Below, piece by piece: positions 28,399 through 36,909 of a stretch of 64,000 nucleotides of DNA. The stretch is from Streptomyces anulatus (GTDB lineage Bacteria > Actinomycetota > Actinomycetes > Streptomycetales > Streptomycetaceae), in the NCBI RefSeq assembly GCF_000721175.1, contig NZ_JOEZ01000006.1, positions 62,001-126,000 on the forward strand. Reading direction: 5' to 3'. The translations under genes were made by a program, and so were the position numbers. A model generated the notes under the pieces. That model saw nothing but the letters and a program-made list of their open reading frames with translations, was not told the DNA's origin and did not search any database. How positions within the stretch are numbered: the stretch's first letter is position 1; every line of letters starts with the position of its first letter.

Positions 28399-30072
28399 AT
28401 GCCTCGCACGACCAGCCCCACCACCACCGACCCCACCACCGACCCCAGCGCCACTTCCGCCTCCGATTCCGCATACGTCGGCTCCGTGCCCTGGGAGGAG
28501 CTGGTCACCTCGGCGCTCCTGGGCACCGACCGCCGGCCTCCGACGCCACACGGCGACCCCGTACCGGCCACCGATGCTCCCGCGGCTTTGCTGGACGCCG
28601 CCGCGCTGCACACCGTGCGGCAGCGGGCCGGGCTGCTGCCCGCAGTGCCCGAGGCCCGGCCCGAGCCCGCCGTCCCGGATCCGCGCCCGGCGCTCCCCGA
28701 GGCCGCCCGGCACCGGCTCGCCCATCTGCTGGCCGACCGTGCCGCGCCCTCGGGCGGCGGGCGGCGCGGGGCCACGCCCGACCTCACCGAGCTCATCCCG
28801 CAGTGGCTGGCCGCCGCCAACCGGCAGGGATTCCGCGCCCCGGCGGCCCTGCTGCCGCCGCTCCTGGACGCCGCCCGCGCCCGTACGGACCTGCGCCCGC
28901 AGGCGCTCGCGTTCGCCGGGCCGCGCGGTCTGTGGCTGGCCGGGCTGAATCCCGACTGGAAGTTCGCCCTGCGGGGCTCCGCGAGCGGCGCGCTCCAGCC
29001 CGACACCAAGGACCCGGACGCGGTGCGCCGGCTGTGGGAGGAGGGACTGTTCGCGGAGCGGGTCGCGCTGCTCGACGCCGTACGGGCGCAGGATCCGCCC
29101 GCCGGGCTCGCCCTGCTCGCCACCACGTGGTCGGCCGAACGGGCGGAGGACCGGCTGATGTTCCTGGACTCCCTGCGGTCCGGGCTCGGGGGCGACGACG
29201 AGCCGTTCCTGGAGCAGGCCCTGTCCGACCGCAGCCGCAATGTCCGCGCCACCGCCGCCGAACTGCTGTCCGCCCTGCCCGCGTCGGCCCTCGCCGGGCG
29301 GATGGCGGACCGCGCGATGTCCTGCGTCAGCCCCGACCGTACGGGGGACGTCGTCTCCATCGCCGTGGAGGCGCCGCACGAGTGCGACGCGGGGATGCAG
29401 CGCGACGGCGTCGCCGCGGTCCCGCCGACGGGCCGGGGTGAACGGTCATGGTGGCTCGGACAGTTGGTGGAGGCCACCCCGCTCGGTGTCTGGGAGGAGC
29501 GGTTCGGCGGGCGCCCGGCCGAGGAGGTCGTGGCCCTGCCCGTCGCCGACGACTGGGCCGGGGAGCTGCACACCGCGTGGTGCCGGGCGGCCATGCGGCA
29601 GCGGAATCCCCGGTGGGCCCGGGCCCTGCTCGGGCGCCCCTCGGCGCCGTCGGCGAGCGGCCCGGGGACGGGCTCGATCGCCGAGCGGTCGAAGCTCCTC
29701 GCGATCCTGGACCAGGGCGAACGGGCCTCTTGGGTCGCAGAGTTCATCGCCGCGCACGGCCTGTCGGATGCGTTCCAGCTGCTCGGGGTGTGCACGGTCC
29801 CCTGGGCCGGGCCGCTCGGGCGTGCGGTGGTCGACGCACTCGACATCGCGCGGGACGGCGGGAGCTATCCGTGGAGCTTCAGCGGAGTGATGGGCCTCGC
29901 GGAACGCTGCCTGGATCCGGCCGAGGCCGACCGGCTGGAGGTCCTGACGGCCGCGCAGGACGAGCAGGAGGGGGCGTCACCGGGGGCGGGCGGCTACTGG
30001 TCGGAGGCCTTCCAGCGCCTGGTCTCCACCCTGCGGCTGCGCGCCGCGATGGAGGCGGAGCTGATGGCCTGA
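28399..30072 (+). CDS. DUF5691 protein, partner of the SWIM/MoxR island
   Basis: 557 residues from the ATG at 28399 with GGAGGGG four bases upstream. After a Thr/Asp-rich start comes WEELVTSALLGTDRRPP (a conserved DUF5691-type opening), then helical repeats. One stretch, EQALSDRSRNVRATAAELLSALP, is HEAT-like (a helix pair with the DxxxxVRxxAAELL pattern). Others include FAGPRGLWLAGLNPDWKF and WWLGQLVEATPLGVWEERFG. No catalytic motif was recognised, so a scaffold or substrate-binding role is plausible. It is 248 bases from the SWIM gene on the same strand; that gap is GC-rich with no gene. Confidence 0.85.
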   Translation: MPRTTSPTTTDPTTDPSATSASDSAYVGSVPWEELVTSALLGTDRRPPTPHGDPVPATDAPAALLDAAALHTVRQRAGLLPAVPEARPEPAVPDPRPALPEAARHRLAHLLADRAAPSGGGRRGATPDLTELIPQWLAAANRQGFRAPAALLPPLLDAARARTDLRPQALAFAGPRGLWLAGLNPDWKFALRGSASGALQPDTKDPDAVRRLWEEGLFAERVALLDAVRAQDPPAGLALLATTWSAERAEDRLMFLDSLRSGLGGDDEPFLEQALSDRSRNVRATAAELLSALPASALAGRMADRAMSCVSPDRTGDVVSIAVEAPHECDAGMQRDGVAAVPPTGRGERSWWLGQLVEATPLGVWEERFGGRPAEEVVALPVADDWAGELHTAWCRAAMRQRNPRWARALLGRPSAPSASGPGTGSIAERSKLLAILDQGERASWVAEFIAAHGLSDAFQLLGVCTVPWAGPLGRAVVDALDIARDGGSYPWSFSGVMGLAERCLDPAEADRLEVLTAAQDEQEGASPGAGGYWSEAFQRLVSTLRLRAAMEAELMA

Positions 30073-30190
30073 CGCGGCGACGCAGCCGGGACGAGCCGCC
30101 GGAACGAGCGGCAGGCGCGACGGGCGACGCAGCCGGAACGAGCGGCAGGCGCGACGGGCGACGCGGCCGGGACGAGCGGCCGGGCGGGAC
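30071..30190. repeat. 34-bp tandem repeat
   Basis: Two nearly perfect 34-base units (30099-30132 and 30133-30166, beginning CCGGAACGAGCGGCAGGCGC), flanked by degraded partial units beginning CCGGGACGAG. They lie right after the DUF5691 stop in the region between convergent genes. Confidence 0.75.
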
Positions 30191-30326
30191 GGAAGCGGCG
30201 CGACGTGAGCGGTCGCGACGACCCGGCTCCGCACCGGAGGCGGTTCCGGCGACCGGGCGCGGGGACGGAGACCGCCGCCGCCCGCGTCGGCCCGGTACGC
30301 AGCGGGCCCGCCCCCGGGGCCGGCGT

Positions 30327-30740
30327 TCAGGCCTGGGCGGCTTGGCGGACGTTCGCGTTGACCCAGGTGACGATCTCGGTCGTCGTCGCCCCCGGGGTGA
30401 AGAGCTCCGCGACGCCCAGCTCCTTCAGCGGTGCGATGTCGTCCTCCGGGATGATCCCGCCGCCGAACACCTTGATGTCCTCCGCCTCCCGGGCCTTCAG
30501 CAGCTCGATCACCTTGGCGAACAGCGTGTTGTGCGCCCCGGAGAGGATCGAGAGGCCGATGGCGTCGGCGTCCTCCTGGATCGCCGTGTCGACGATCTGC
30601 TCGGGCGTCTGGTGGAGCCCCGTGTAGATCACCTCCATACCGGCGTCCCGCAACGCCCGCGCGATGACTTTGGCCCCGCGGTCGTGGCCGTCGAGTCCCG
30701 GCTTGGCCACCACCACACGGATCGGACCGGTCACACCCAT
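30327..30740 (-). CDS. icmB: Cobalamin-binding small subunit of an acyl-CoA mutase (isobutyryl-CoA mutase type)
   Basis: 137 residues forming one B12-binding domain: the DxHxxG motif is DGHDRGAK (His19 would be the lower cobalt ligand), followed by [15 protein letters not shown] and [15 protein letters not shown], the standard SxL...GG pattern. Stand-alone B12 subunits of this length are IcmB (isobutyryl-CoA mutase) or the C-terminal half of methylmalonyl-CoA mutase-like enzymes. No large substrate-binding subunit is encoded in the window. GGAGGCAGTG precedes the ATG at 30740. Confidence 0.88.
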   Translation of the reverse strand: MGVTGPIRVVVAKPGLDGHDRGAKVIARALRDAGMEVIYTGLHQTPEQIVDTAIQEDADAIGLSILSGAHNTLFAKVIELLKAREAEDIKVFGGGIIPEDDIAPLKELGVAELFTPGATTTEIVTWVNANVRQAAQA

Positions 30741-31101
30741 CACTGCCTCCACCTGGTCTCCCGTGCCTGAAGGGCCGGGGATGTGAACGAACGTTATCCA
30801 CAGCATCCCGCAAGCCGCTGTTTCGCGGCAGGCGGGGAGGGGGAAATCACATGTGGGACATGTTCGCCAGGCGTCGTTCCCCGTCCTTCGCGGTGTTCCG
30901 GCCGCGCGGGGCCCGGCGCGAGACACCCCCAGGGGAGCCGCAACGAGGTCGCCGTACCACCGCGCCGCCAGCCGCACGGCACGGTGGTACGGCCGCCGTC
31001 GCCGTCCGGCCCCACCGGCCCGCGGCGCTCGTGCCGACACCCCATGAGGGCATACGGGGACGGGAGCCGCCTCCCCCTTACGCCAGTGCAGGAGGTCGGC
31101 C
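30741..31101. other. Divergent upstream region of icmB and lipase
   Basis: 361 bases. Several open frames on both strands, none with a ribosome site and matching codon bias. A TTATCCACA (30794-30802) matches a 9-base DnaA box, but only one copy is present. Otherwise no recognised structure. Confidence 0.45.
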
Positions 31102-32019
31102 GTGAAGCTCCTCCCTCTCCTCTCCCTGCTGCCCCGCCTCCCCCGTCTGCCGGTCCCCCGGCTGTCGTCCGCCCTGCTCGGCGCCACCGCGCTGGAGCTG
31201 GTCGTCCTCGCCGGGCACCTGGTCGTCTACCCCTTCGGCCTCACCCCTGAGCGCCGCCCACCGACCCGACCGACGAACACCGGCACGAGCACCGACACCG
31301 GCAGCCCGGACCCGGACCCGGACCCGGGCGAGGCCGCACCGCCCACGGCCACTTCCCTGCCGGTCACCGGCGCCACCGCGCCGCCCGTCGTCCTGCTGCA
31401 CGGCTTCATCGACAACCGCTCCGTGTTCGTCGTCCTGCGCCGCGCGCTGACCCGGCACGGCCATCGCCACCTGGAGTCCCTCAACTACTCCCCGCTGACC
31501 AACGACATCCGCACCGCCGCCGAACTGCTCGGGCGGCACGTGGAGGAGATCTGCGCGCGCACGGGACACAGCAGCGTCGACATCGTGGGACACAGCCTCG
31601 GCGGCCTGATCGCCCGGTACTACGTACAGCGACTCGGCGGTGACCGACGGGTCCGCACCCTGGTGACGCTCGGGACCCCGCACGGAGGCACCGCCGTCGC
31701 CCCCGGGGCGGGCGTTCACCCCATCGTGCGGCAGATGCGCGGCGGTTCCTCCGTGATCGAGGAGCTGCGCGCCCCCACCCCCGGGTGCCGGACCCGGTTC
31801 GTGAGCTTCTGGAGCGAGTTGGACCAGGTGATGGTCCCCATCGAGACGGCGTGCGTCGACCACCCCGACCTCGACGCGGTGAACGTACGCGTCACCGGCA
31901 TCGGGCACCTGGCACTGCCCGTGCACCCGACGGTGGCCGCCGCGATCCGTGAGGCTCTCGACACGCCCGAGGCAGGAGAGGACGCAACGCCCGCCGACGG
32001 AGCGGCTTCCGTGGCCTGA
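31102..32019 (+). CDS. Exported triacylglycerol lipase / alpha-beta hydrolase
   Basis: 305 residues from a GTG with GGAGG six bases upstream. The N-terminus is hydrophobic ([12 protein letters not shown]...[18 protein letters not shown]), a signal anchor, followed by a Thr/Pro/Asp linker. The hydrolase core has the oxyanion [13 protein letters not shown], the nucleophile elbow [16 protein letters not shown] (Ser in GHSLGG), [11 protein letters not shown], an aspartate in [13 protein letters not shown] and the histidine in [11 protein letters not shown], so the triad is complete. This fits secreted or membrane-bound Streptomyces lipases. A short gap separates it from the M23 gene. Confidence 0.9.
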   Translation: MKLLPLLSLLPRLPRLPVPRLSSALLGATALELVVLAGHLVVYPFGLTPERRPPTRPTNTGTSTDTGSPDPDPDPGEAAPPTATSLPVTGATAPPVVLLHGFIDNRSVFVVLRRALTRHGHRHLESLNYSPLTNDIRTAAELLGRHVEEICARTGHSSVDIVGHSLGGLIARYYVQRLGGDRRVRTLVTLGTPHGGTAVAPGAGVHPIVRQMRGGSSVIEELRAPTPGCRTRFVSFWSELDQVMVPIETACVDHPDLDAVNVRVTGIGHLALPVHPTVAAAIREALDTPEAGEDATPADGAASVA

Positions 32020-32117
32020 AATAGAACATCACTCGAACGTAGGGCCAAGGCTGCGTCTGCCGTCCACCGAAAGACGGTCGATTGCCCGTTTCCTGCGAAG
32101 GCAAAACCTGTCGAAGA

Positions 32118-32147
32118 TTGTCGTCCTCACATACCGCCGGGTACAGT
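32118..32147 (+). promoter_or_regulatory. Putative housekeeping promoter of the M23 gene
   Basis: TTGTCG (32118-32123) and TACAGT (32142-32147) are separated by 18 bases, a good vegetative-type match, about 78 bases before the GTG start. Confidence 0.4.
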
Positions 32148-32224
32148 CGCGGCCACTGCTTCCCCCTGGGACCCCCCTGAACGGGACCCAGAACAGTCCT
32201 GCTGCCGAGGCGAGAGAGAAGTTG

Positions 32225-33937
32225 GTGAACGACCAGCACCCCCACGCCGGGCACGTCGGGTACGACGACCGATCGACCGGCAGCTTCGACACCGACCCGC
32301 TCTTCGGCTCCCTTCCGGGCGGCCACGACGCCGGCTACGACACGGGTCACCCCGCCGCCGGATACGGCGACACCACCTACGGCGCCGGCCACGACACCAC
32401 GTACGCGACCGGACAGCCGGACCACAGCCGCCGGTACGACTCCTCCGCGTGGAACACCGGCCCGCAGCAGACCCTCGCCCACGACGGTTACGCCGCCCAG
32501 GAGCAGGCCCCGCAGCAGTGGGACACCTCCGGGGCCTGGCAGCAGGTCACCGACCAGGACCTGACCGGCCAGTGGGCGACCGCCGACACCGGTGCGTTCC
32601 CCACCACCGGTTTCCCCGCCGCCCCGTACGGCACGGACACCCCGTACGCCACGGAGGCGTACGGCACCGGGACGTACGAGACGGGCGTCCACGAGACCGG
32701 TACGTACCCGGCCGGCACCGCATACGGAACCGGCACCCACGGGGCGGACGCCTACGAGACCGGCGCGTATCCGACCGGCGCGTACGGCACCGCGGCCGTC
32801 GTCGGCACCAGCACCGGCACCGGCACCGGCACACATGACACCGGTTCGTACGACACCGGAACGTACGCCACCACCGGCGCCTACGGCACAGGGGCGTACG
32901 ACACGGGCGCCTACGACGCGACCGCGTGGAACTCGGGCGCCACGCCCGGGGAATCCGCGTACGAACCCGAACAGACGTCGTACCCGCTGTACGAACAGCA
33001 GTCGGCTGACACGACGGCGCCCGAGGCGTCGCCCGAGCCGGACGGTACGGCCGGGGAGCCGGAGGCCGACCCGTCCTCCACCGCCGCGTTCGCCGCCCTC
33101 GCACCGGAGCCGGACGCCGGGGACGACTTCGCCGCCCCGCCCCCCGTGAACCGCACTGCCGTCCGTCCCCCCGCCGCCCGCAACCGGAACCGGGCCCGGC
33201 GGCGTACTCCCGCCAAGCGCTCCGCCCTGCTGACCGTCGCGGTGCCCTCCGCCTGCGTGATGAGCGTCGCGGGCATCGCCGCCGCCTCGGTCAGCGGGAT
33301 GCCCGGCGGCGAGGAGAAGCAGGACGAGACGACCACCTCGCTGGCGGTCGCCGACCCCAGCACGGTCCAGCCGGTCGCCGCGAACAACCGGCTGGACAGC
33401 CAGCTGGAGCAGCTCTCCGAGGGCAGCGACGACTTCCGTGAGCGCGCGAGCCGCACCCAGGAGCGCATCGACCTGCGGGAACGCCAGGCGGCGGAGAAGA
33501 AGAAGCGCGAGGAGGAGGCCGCACGCCGTGAGGCGCTGCGACCCAAGTTCGTCCTGCCGGTCAATCAGCACGGGCTCAGCGCCTACTACGGTCAGGCGGG
33601 CGTCAACTGGATGTCCGTGCACTCGGGCATCGACTTCCCCGTCTCGTACGGCACTCCGGTGATGGCCGCGACCGACGGCACCGTGCGCACCCAGCTGAAC
33701 AGCGCCTACGGGGTCATGGCGATCGTGACCGCCGCCGACGGCACCGAGACCTGGTACTGCCACCTCAGCAGCACCAGGATCCGCTCGGGCCCGGTGAAGG
33801 CCGGTGACGTCATCGCGTACTCCGGGAACTCGGGCAACTCCACCGGTCCGCACCTGCACTTCGAGGTCCGGCCCGGCGGCGGCTCGGCGATCGACCCGCT
33901 GGTGTGGCTGCGCAGCAAGGGCGTCAACCCGACCTGA
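32225..33937 (+). CDS. M23-family peptidase with long Tyr/Gly/Thr repeat region
   Basis: 570 residues from the GTG at 32225 (a TTG lies just before it). Residues about 45-250 are tandem Tyr/Thr/Gly repeats (YGTGTYETGVHETGTY and variants). A Glu/Pro linker and an Arg-rich patch come next, then one transmembrane helix (LLTVAVPSACVMSVAGIAAASV), a charged coiled coil (ERIDLRERQAAEKKKREEEAARREAL) and a C-terminal peptidase_M23 domain. The zinc motif is intact: HSGIDF, YCHLSS and GPHLHFEVRPGG. LytM-type proteins either cut peptidoglycan or activate amidases. Type II topology places the repeats inside and the peptidase outside. Confidence 0.9.
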   Translation: MNDQHPHAGHVGYDDRSTGSFDTDPLFGSLPGGHDAGYDTGHPAAGYGDTTYGAGHDTTYATGQPDHSRRYDSSAWNTGPQQTLAHDGYAAQEQAPQQWDTSGAWQQVTDQDLTGQWATADTGAFPTTGFPAAPYGTDTPYATEAYGTGTYETGVHETGTYPAGTAYGTGTHGADAYETGAYPTGAYGTAAVVGTSTGTGTGTHDTGSYDTGTYATTGAYGTGAYDTGAYDATAWNSGATPGESAYEPEQTSYPLYEQQSADTTAPEASPEPDGTAGEPEADPSSTAAFAALAPEPDAGDDFAAPPPVNRTAVRPPAARNRNRARRRTPAKRSALLTVAVPSACVMSVAGIAAASVSGMPGGEEKQDETTTSLAVADPSTVQPVAANNRLDSQLEQLSEGSDDFRERASRTQERIDLRERQAAEKKKREEEAARREALRPKFVLPVNQHGLSAYYGQAGVNWMSVHSGIDFPVSYGTPVMAATDGTVRTQLNSAYGVMAIVTAADGTETWYCHLSSTRIRSGPVKAGDVIAYSGNSGNSTGPHLHFEVRPGGGSAIDPLVWLRSKGVNPT

Positions 33938-33974
33938 CCAACGCGAAGAAGAGAACGCGAAGACGAGCGCAAAG

Positions 33975-34022
33975 ACGGACGCGGAGAAGGGGGGCCTCGG
34001 CCCCCCTTCTCCGCGTCCGTCC
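33975..34022. terminator. Bidirectional terminator between M23 gene and pcrA
   Basis: 23-bp near-perfect stem (33975-33997 with 34000-34022), GACGGACGCGGAGAAGGGGGG on the left arm. Located between convergent genes. Confidence 0.85.
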
Positions 34023-34028
34023 GCGCGT

Positions 34029-36467
34029 CTACAGCTTCTCGACCGGCGCGTACCGCAGCAGCAGCTTCTTCGGGCGCTCGTCACCGAAGTCGACCGTCGC
34101 CTTGGCCTGGTCGCCGAAGCCCTCGACGGCCGTCACCGTGCCGAGCCCGAACTGGTCGTGCGTGACCCGGTCCCCGGCCACCAGGGTGACCGTCGGCTTC
34201 TCCGTGCCGCGCCGGGTCGCGAAGCCCGAGGGGCCGGTGCGGGAGCGGGAGGAGGACAGCGAGGACGTGATGCCGGAGGTGGGTCCGGCGGGCGCGGCCA
34301 TCGGGCCCTTGCGCTTCCAGTCCAGGTGCTGCTCCGGGATCTCCTCCAGGAACCGTGAGGGCGGGTTGTACGAGGGCTGGCCCCAGGCGCTGCGCATCGC
34401 GGCCCGGGTCAGATAGAGCCGCTCGCGGGCGCGGGTGATGCCGACGTACGCGAGGCGGCGCTCCTCCTCCAGCTCCTTGGTCTGGCCGAGGGCCCGCATG
34501 TGCGGGAAGACGCCGTCCTCCATCCCGGTGAGGAAGACCACCGGGAACTCCAGGCCCTTCGCGGTGTGCAGGGTCATCAGCGTGATGACGCCGGAGCCGT
34601 CCTCGTCCTCGTCGGGGATCTGGTCGGAGTCGGCGACGAGCGCGACCTTCTCCAGGAACTCCGCGAGCGTGCCCGCACCCTCCTCGTCGCCACGCTCCTG
34701 CTCGAATTCGAGGGCGACTGCGGCGAGTTCCTGGAGGTTCTCGATACGGGTCTCGTCCTGCGGGTCGGTGGAGGCCTGGAGCTCGGCGAGATAGCCCGTG
34801 CGCTCCAGGACCGCTTCCAGCACGACGGCGGGCCCGGCGCCGGACTCGACGATCGTGCGCAGCTCCTCCATCAGCGTGTTGAAGCGCTTGACGGCGTTGG
34901 ACGAGCGGGCGGCCATGCCGTACGCCTCGTCCACCCTGCGCAGCGCCTGCGGGAAGGAGATCTTCTCGCGCATCGACAGGGCGTCGATCATCGCCTCGGC
35001 GCGGTCGCCGATGCCGCGCTTGGGGACGTTGAGGATGCGGCGCAGCGGGACGGTGTCCTCGGGGTTGGCGAGGACCCGGAGGTAGGCCAGGACGTCCCGG
35101 ACCTCCTTGCGCTCGTAGAAGCGCACCCCGCCGACGACCTTGTAGGGCAGGCCGACGCGGATGAAGATCTCTTCGAAGACACGGGACTGGGCGTTGGTCC
35201 GGTAGAAGACGGCGACGTCGCCCGCTTTGGCGTCGCCCGCGTCGGTGAGCCGGTCGATCTCGTCGGCGACGAACTGCGCCTCGTCGTGCTCGGTGTCCGC
35301 GACATAGCCGGTGATGCGGGCGCCGGAGCCGGCGTTGGTCCAGAGGTTCTTGGGGCGGCGGCTCTCGTTGCGCTCGATGACGGCGTTGGCGGCGGAGAGG
35401 ATCGTCTGCGTGGAGCGGTAGTTCTGCTCCAGCAGGATCGTCTTCGCGCTTGGGTAGTCCTCCTCGAACTGGAGGATGTTGCGGATGGTCGCGCCCCGGA
35501 AGGCGTAGATCGACTGGTCCGCGTCACCGACCACGCACAGCTCGGCGGGGGCGTCGGCCTCTCCGGCCGGGCCGACCAGCTCACGGACCAGGGTGTACTG
35601 GGCGTGGTTGGTGTCCTGGTACTCGTCGACGAGGACGTGGCGGAAGCGGCGGCGGTAGTGCTCGGCGACGTCCGGGAAGGCCTGGAGGAGGTGGACCGTC
35701 GTCATGATGATGTCGTCGAAGTCCAGGGCGTTGGCCTCGCGCAGGCGGGCCTGGTAGAGCGCGTACGCCTGGGCCAGCGTCTTCTCGAAGCCATCGGCGG
35801 CCTGTCCGGCGAAGGTCTCCTCGTCGATGAGCTCGTTCTTGAGGTTGGAGACCTTGGCGGTGAAGGACTTCGGCGGGAAGCGCTTGGGGTCCAGCTCCAG
35901 ATCGCGGCAGACCAGGGCCATCAGGCGCTTGGAGTCGGCGGCGTCGTAGATCGAGAACGACGAGGTGAAACCCAGCTTCTTCGACTCGCGGCGCAGGATG
36001 CGGACGCACGCGCTGTGGAAGGTCATGACCCACATGGCATTGGCTCGCGGGCCGACGAGCTGCTCGACGCGCTCCTTCATCTCGCCCGCGGCCTTGTTGG
36101 TGAAGGTGATCGCGAGGATCTGCCCGGGGTGCGTGCCGCGCTCGGCCAGCAGGTGGGCGATGCGGTGGGTGAGCACCCGGGTCTTGCCGGAGCCGGCCCC
36201 GGCGACGATGAGCAGCGGGGACCCGGCGTGCACGACGGCGGCGCGCTGCTCGGTGTTCAGCCCGTCGAGCAGCGCGGCGGCGTCGATCACCGGGCGCGGG
36301 TGGCCGTCCCGGTAGTACCCGTCCCGGGGCGGCGGGGGCGCATCGTAGACGCCCTCGAAGAGTCCCTCCGGCACCGCTTCGGGCGCGTGGTCCTCGGGGG
36401 GCGGCGGGGGGCCGTCCTCCGCGGGCTGGAGGCCGGTCAGGAAACTGTCGTCAAAGAGGCTGCTCAT
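34029..36467 (-). CDS. pcrA: UvrD/PcrA-type ATP-dependent DNA helicase
   Basis: 812-residue superfamily 1A helicase (3'-5') for nucleotide-excision and mismatch-type repair and fork processing. An acidic/proline-rich N-terminus (about 60 residues) precedes LNTEQRAAVVHAGSPLLIVAGAGSGKT (Walker A 89-96). Then come AITFTNKAAGEMKERV (motif Ia), HVLVDEYQDTNHAQY (Walker B), GDADQSIYAFRGA (motif III), LEQNYRSTQTIL (motif IV), LMTLHTAKGLEFPVVFLTG (motif V) and RRLAYVGITRARERLYLTRA (motif VI). The C-terminal Tudor-like tail starting VAGDRVTHDQFGLGTVTAVEGFGD, typical of PcrA, is present. Monocistronic, convergent with the M23 gene. Confidence 0.97.
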   Translation of the reverse strand: MSSLFDDSFLTGLQPAEDGPPPPPEDHAPEAVPEGLFEGVYDAPPPPRDGYYRDGHPRPVIDAAALLDGLNTEQRAAVVHAGSPLLIVAGAGSGKTRVLTHRIAHLLAERGTHPGQILAITFTNKAAGEMKERVEQLVGPRANAMWVMTFHSACVRILRRESKKLGFTSSFSIYDAADSKRLMALVCRDLELDPKRFPPKSFTAKVSNLKNELIDEETFAGQAADGFEKTLAQAYALYQARLREANALDFDDIIMTTVHLLQAFPDVAEHYRRRFRHVLVDEYQDTNHAQYTLVRELVGPAGEADAPAELCVVGDADQSIYAFRGATIRNILQFEEDYPSAKTILLEQNYRSTQTILSAANAVIERNESRRPKNLWTNAGSGARITGYVADTEHDEAQFVADEIDRLTDAGDAKAGDVAVFYRTNAQSRVFEEIFIRVGLPYKVVGGVRFYERKEVRDVLAYLRVLANPEDTVPLRRILNVPKRGIGDRAEAMIDALSMREKISFPQALRRVDEAYGMAARSSNAVKRFNTLMEELRTIVESGAGPAVVLEAVLERTGYLAELQASTDPQDETRIENLQELAAVALEFEQERGDEEGAGTLAEFLEKVALVADSDQIPDEDEDGSGVITLMTLHTAKGLEFPVVFLTGMEDGVFPHMRALGQTKELEEERRLAYVGITRARERLYLTRAAMRSAWGQPSYNPPSRFLEEIPEQHLDWKRKGPMAAPAGPTSGITSSLSSSRSRTGPSGFATRRGTEKPTVTLVAGDRVTHDQFGLGTVTAVEGFGDQAKATVDFGDERPKKLLLRYAPVEKL

Positions 36468-36725
36468 CGCCTCCCGAGTCTAGGCGGCCGCACTGACAAC
36501 CTCGGGCCGAAGGCCGGAAGCGGCCGTCGGCACCCGGTCTCCGCCCGTACGCACGGAGACCGGACGTCGACGTTCCGTGAAGGATCGCCCGGTCGGAGGG
36601 GGTGCCGGGCCCCGGATCCGAGAAGGTCACGAAAATGTATCGGGCATATCGCTCATCGTCCTTCCCAGCGGTGGGGCCGGTTGGCTAGCGTGCTCGGTCA
36701 GGTGATCCGTACCTCCCTGAGGCGA

Positions 36726-36888
36726 ACCGCGCCTAACGGACACCTCTGCCGAATCCGTCCTGCCGCCCTGGCAGTTCGGAACCGGGGACCCACACGCAGA
36801 ACCGGGGTGAATCGGTCCGTGCCTCGCATCCGGACCGTAGGACAGCCTTCCGTTCCGTCCGAACCCGACAGCTAACCCGGTAGGCGGT
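36726..36888 (+). ncRNA. ydaO/yuaA-type c-di-AMP riboswitch
   Basis: The conserved blocks of this class are visible in order: GCCGAATCCG (36749), AACCGGGGACCCAC (36780), GGGGTGAATCGGT (36804), GCATCCGGACCGTAGG, TCCGAACCCGACAGCTAACC and a closing GGTAGGCGGT. The outer P1 helix can form between ACCGCGCCTA (36726-36735) and TAGGCGGT (36881-36888). It sits in the 5' leader of the NlpC/P60 hydrolase gene, whose ribosome site GGAAGGAG follows within five bases of P1. Streptomyces uses this riboswitch for cell-wall hydrolase genes, which fits. The GNRA-like and pseudoknot parts were not checked by folding. Confidence 0.85.
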
Positions 36889-36909
36889 CCACGGAAGGAG
36901 ATGCCGGTC

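Noticed and set aside
30794..30802. Perfect DnaA-box-like TTATCCACA upstream of icmB
   Set aside because: A single 9-base match in 64 kb is expected by chance, and no cluster, dnaA or dnaN gene is near; this is not an origin.
32721..32960. Repeats inside the M23 gene as a CRISPR or non-coding repeat array
   Set aside because: They stay in frame, encode degenerate Tyr/Thr/Gly motifs and have no spacer structure.
36901..36903. ATG start for the first NlpC/P60 gene
   Set aside because: The ribosome site GGAAGGAG touches this ATG with no spacing; the TTG nine bases on has proper spacing and matches the paralog's N-terminus.
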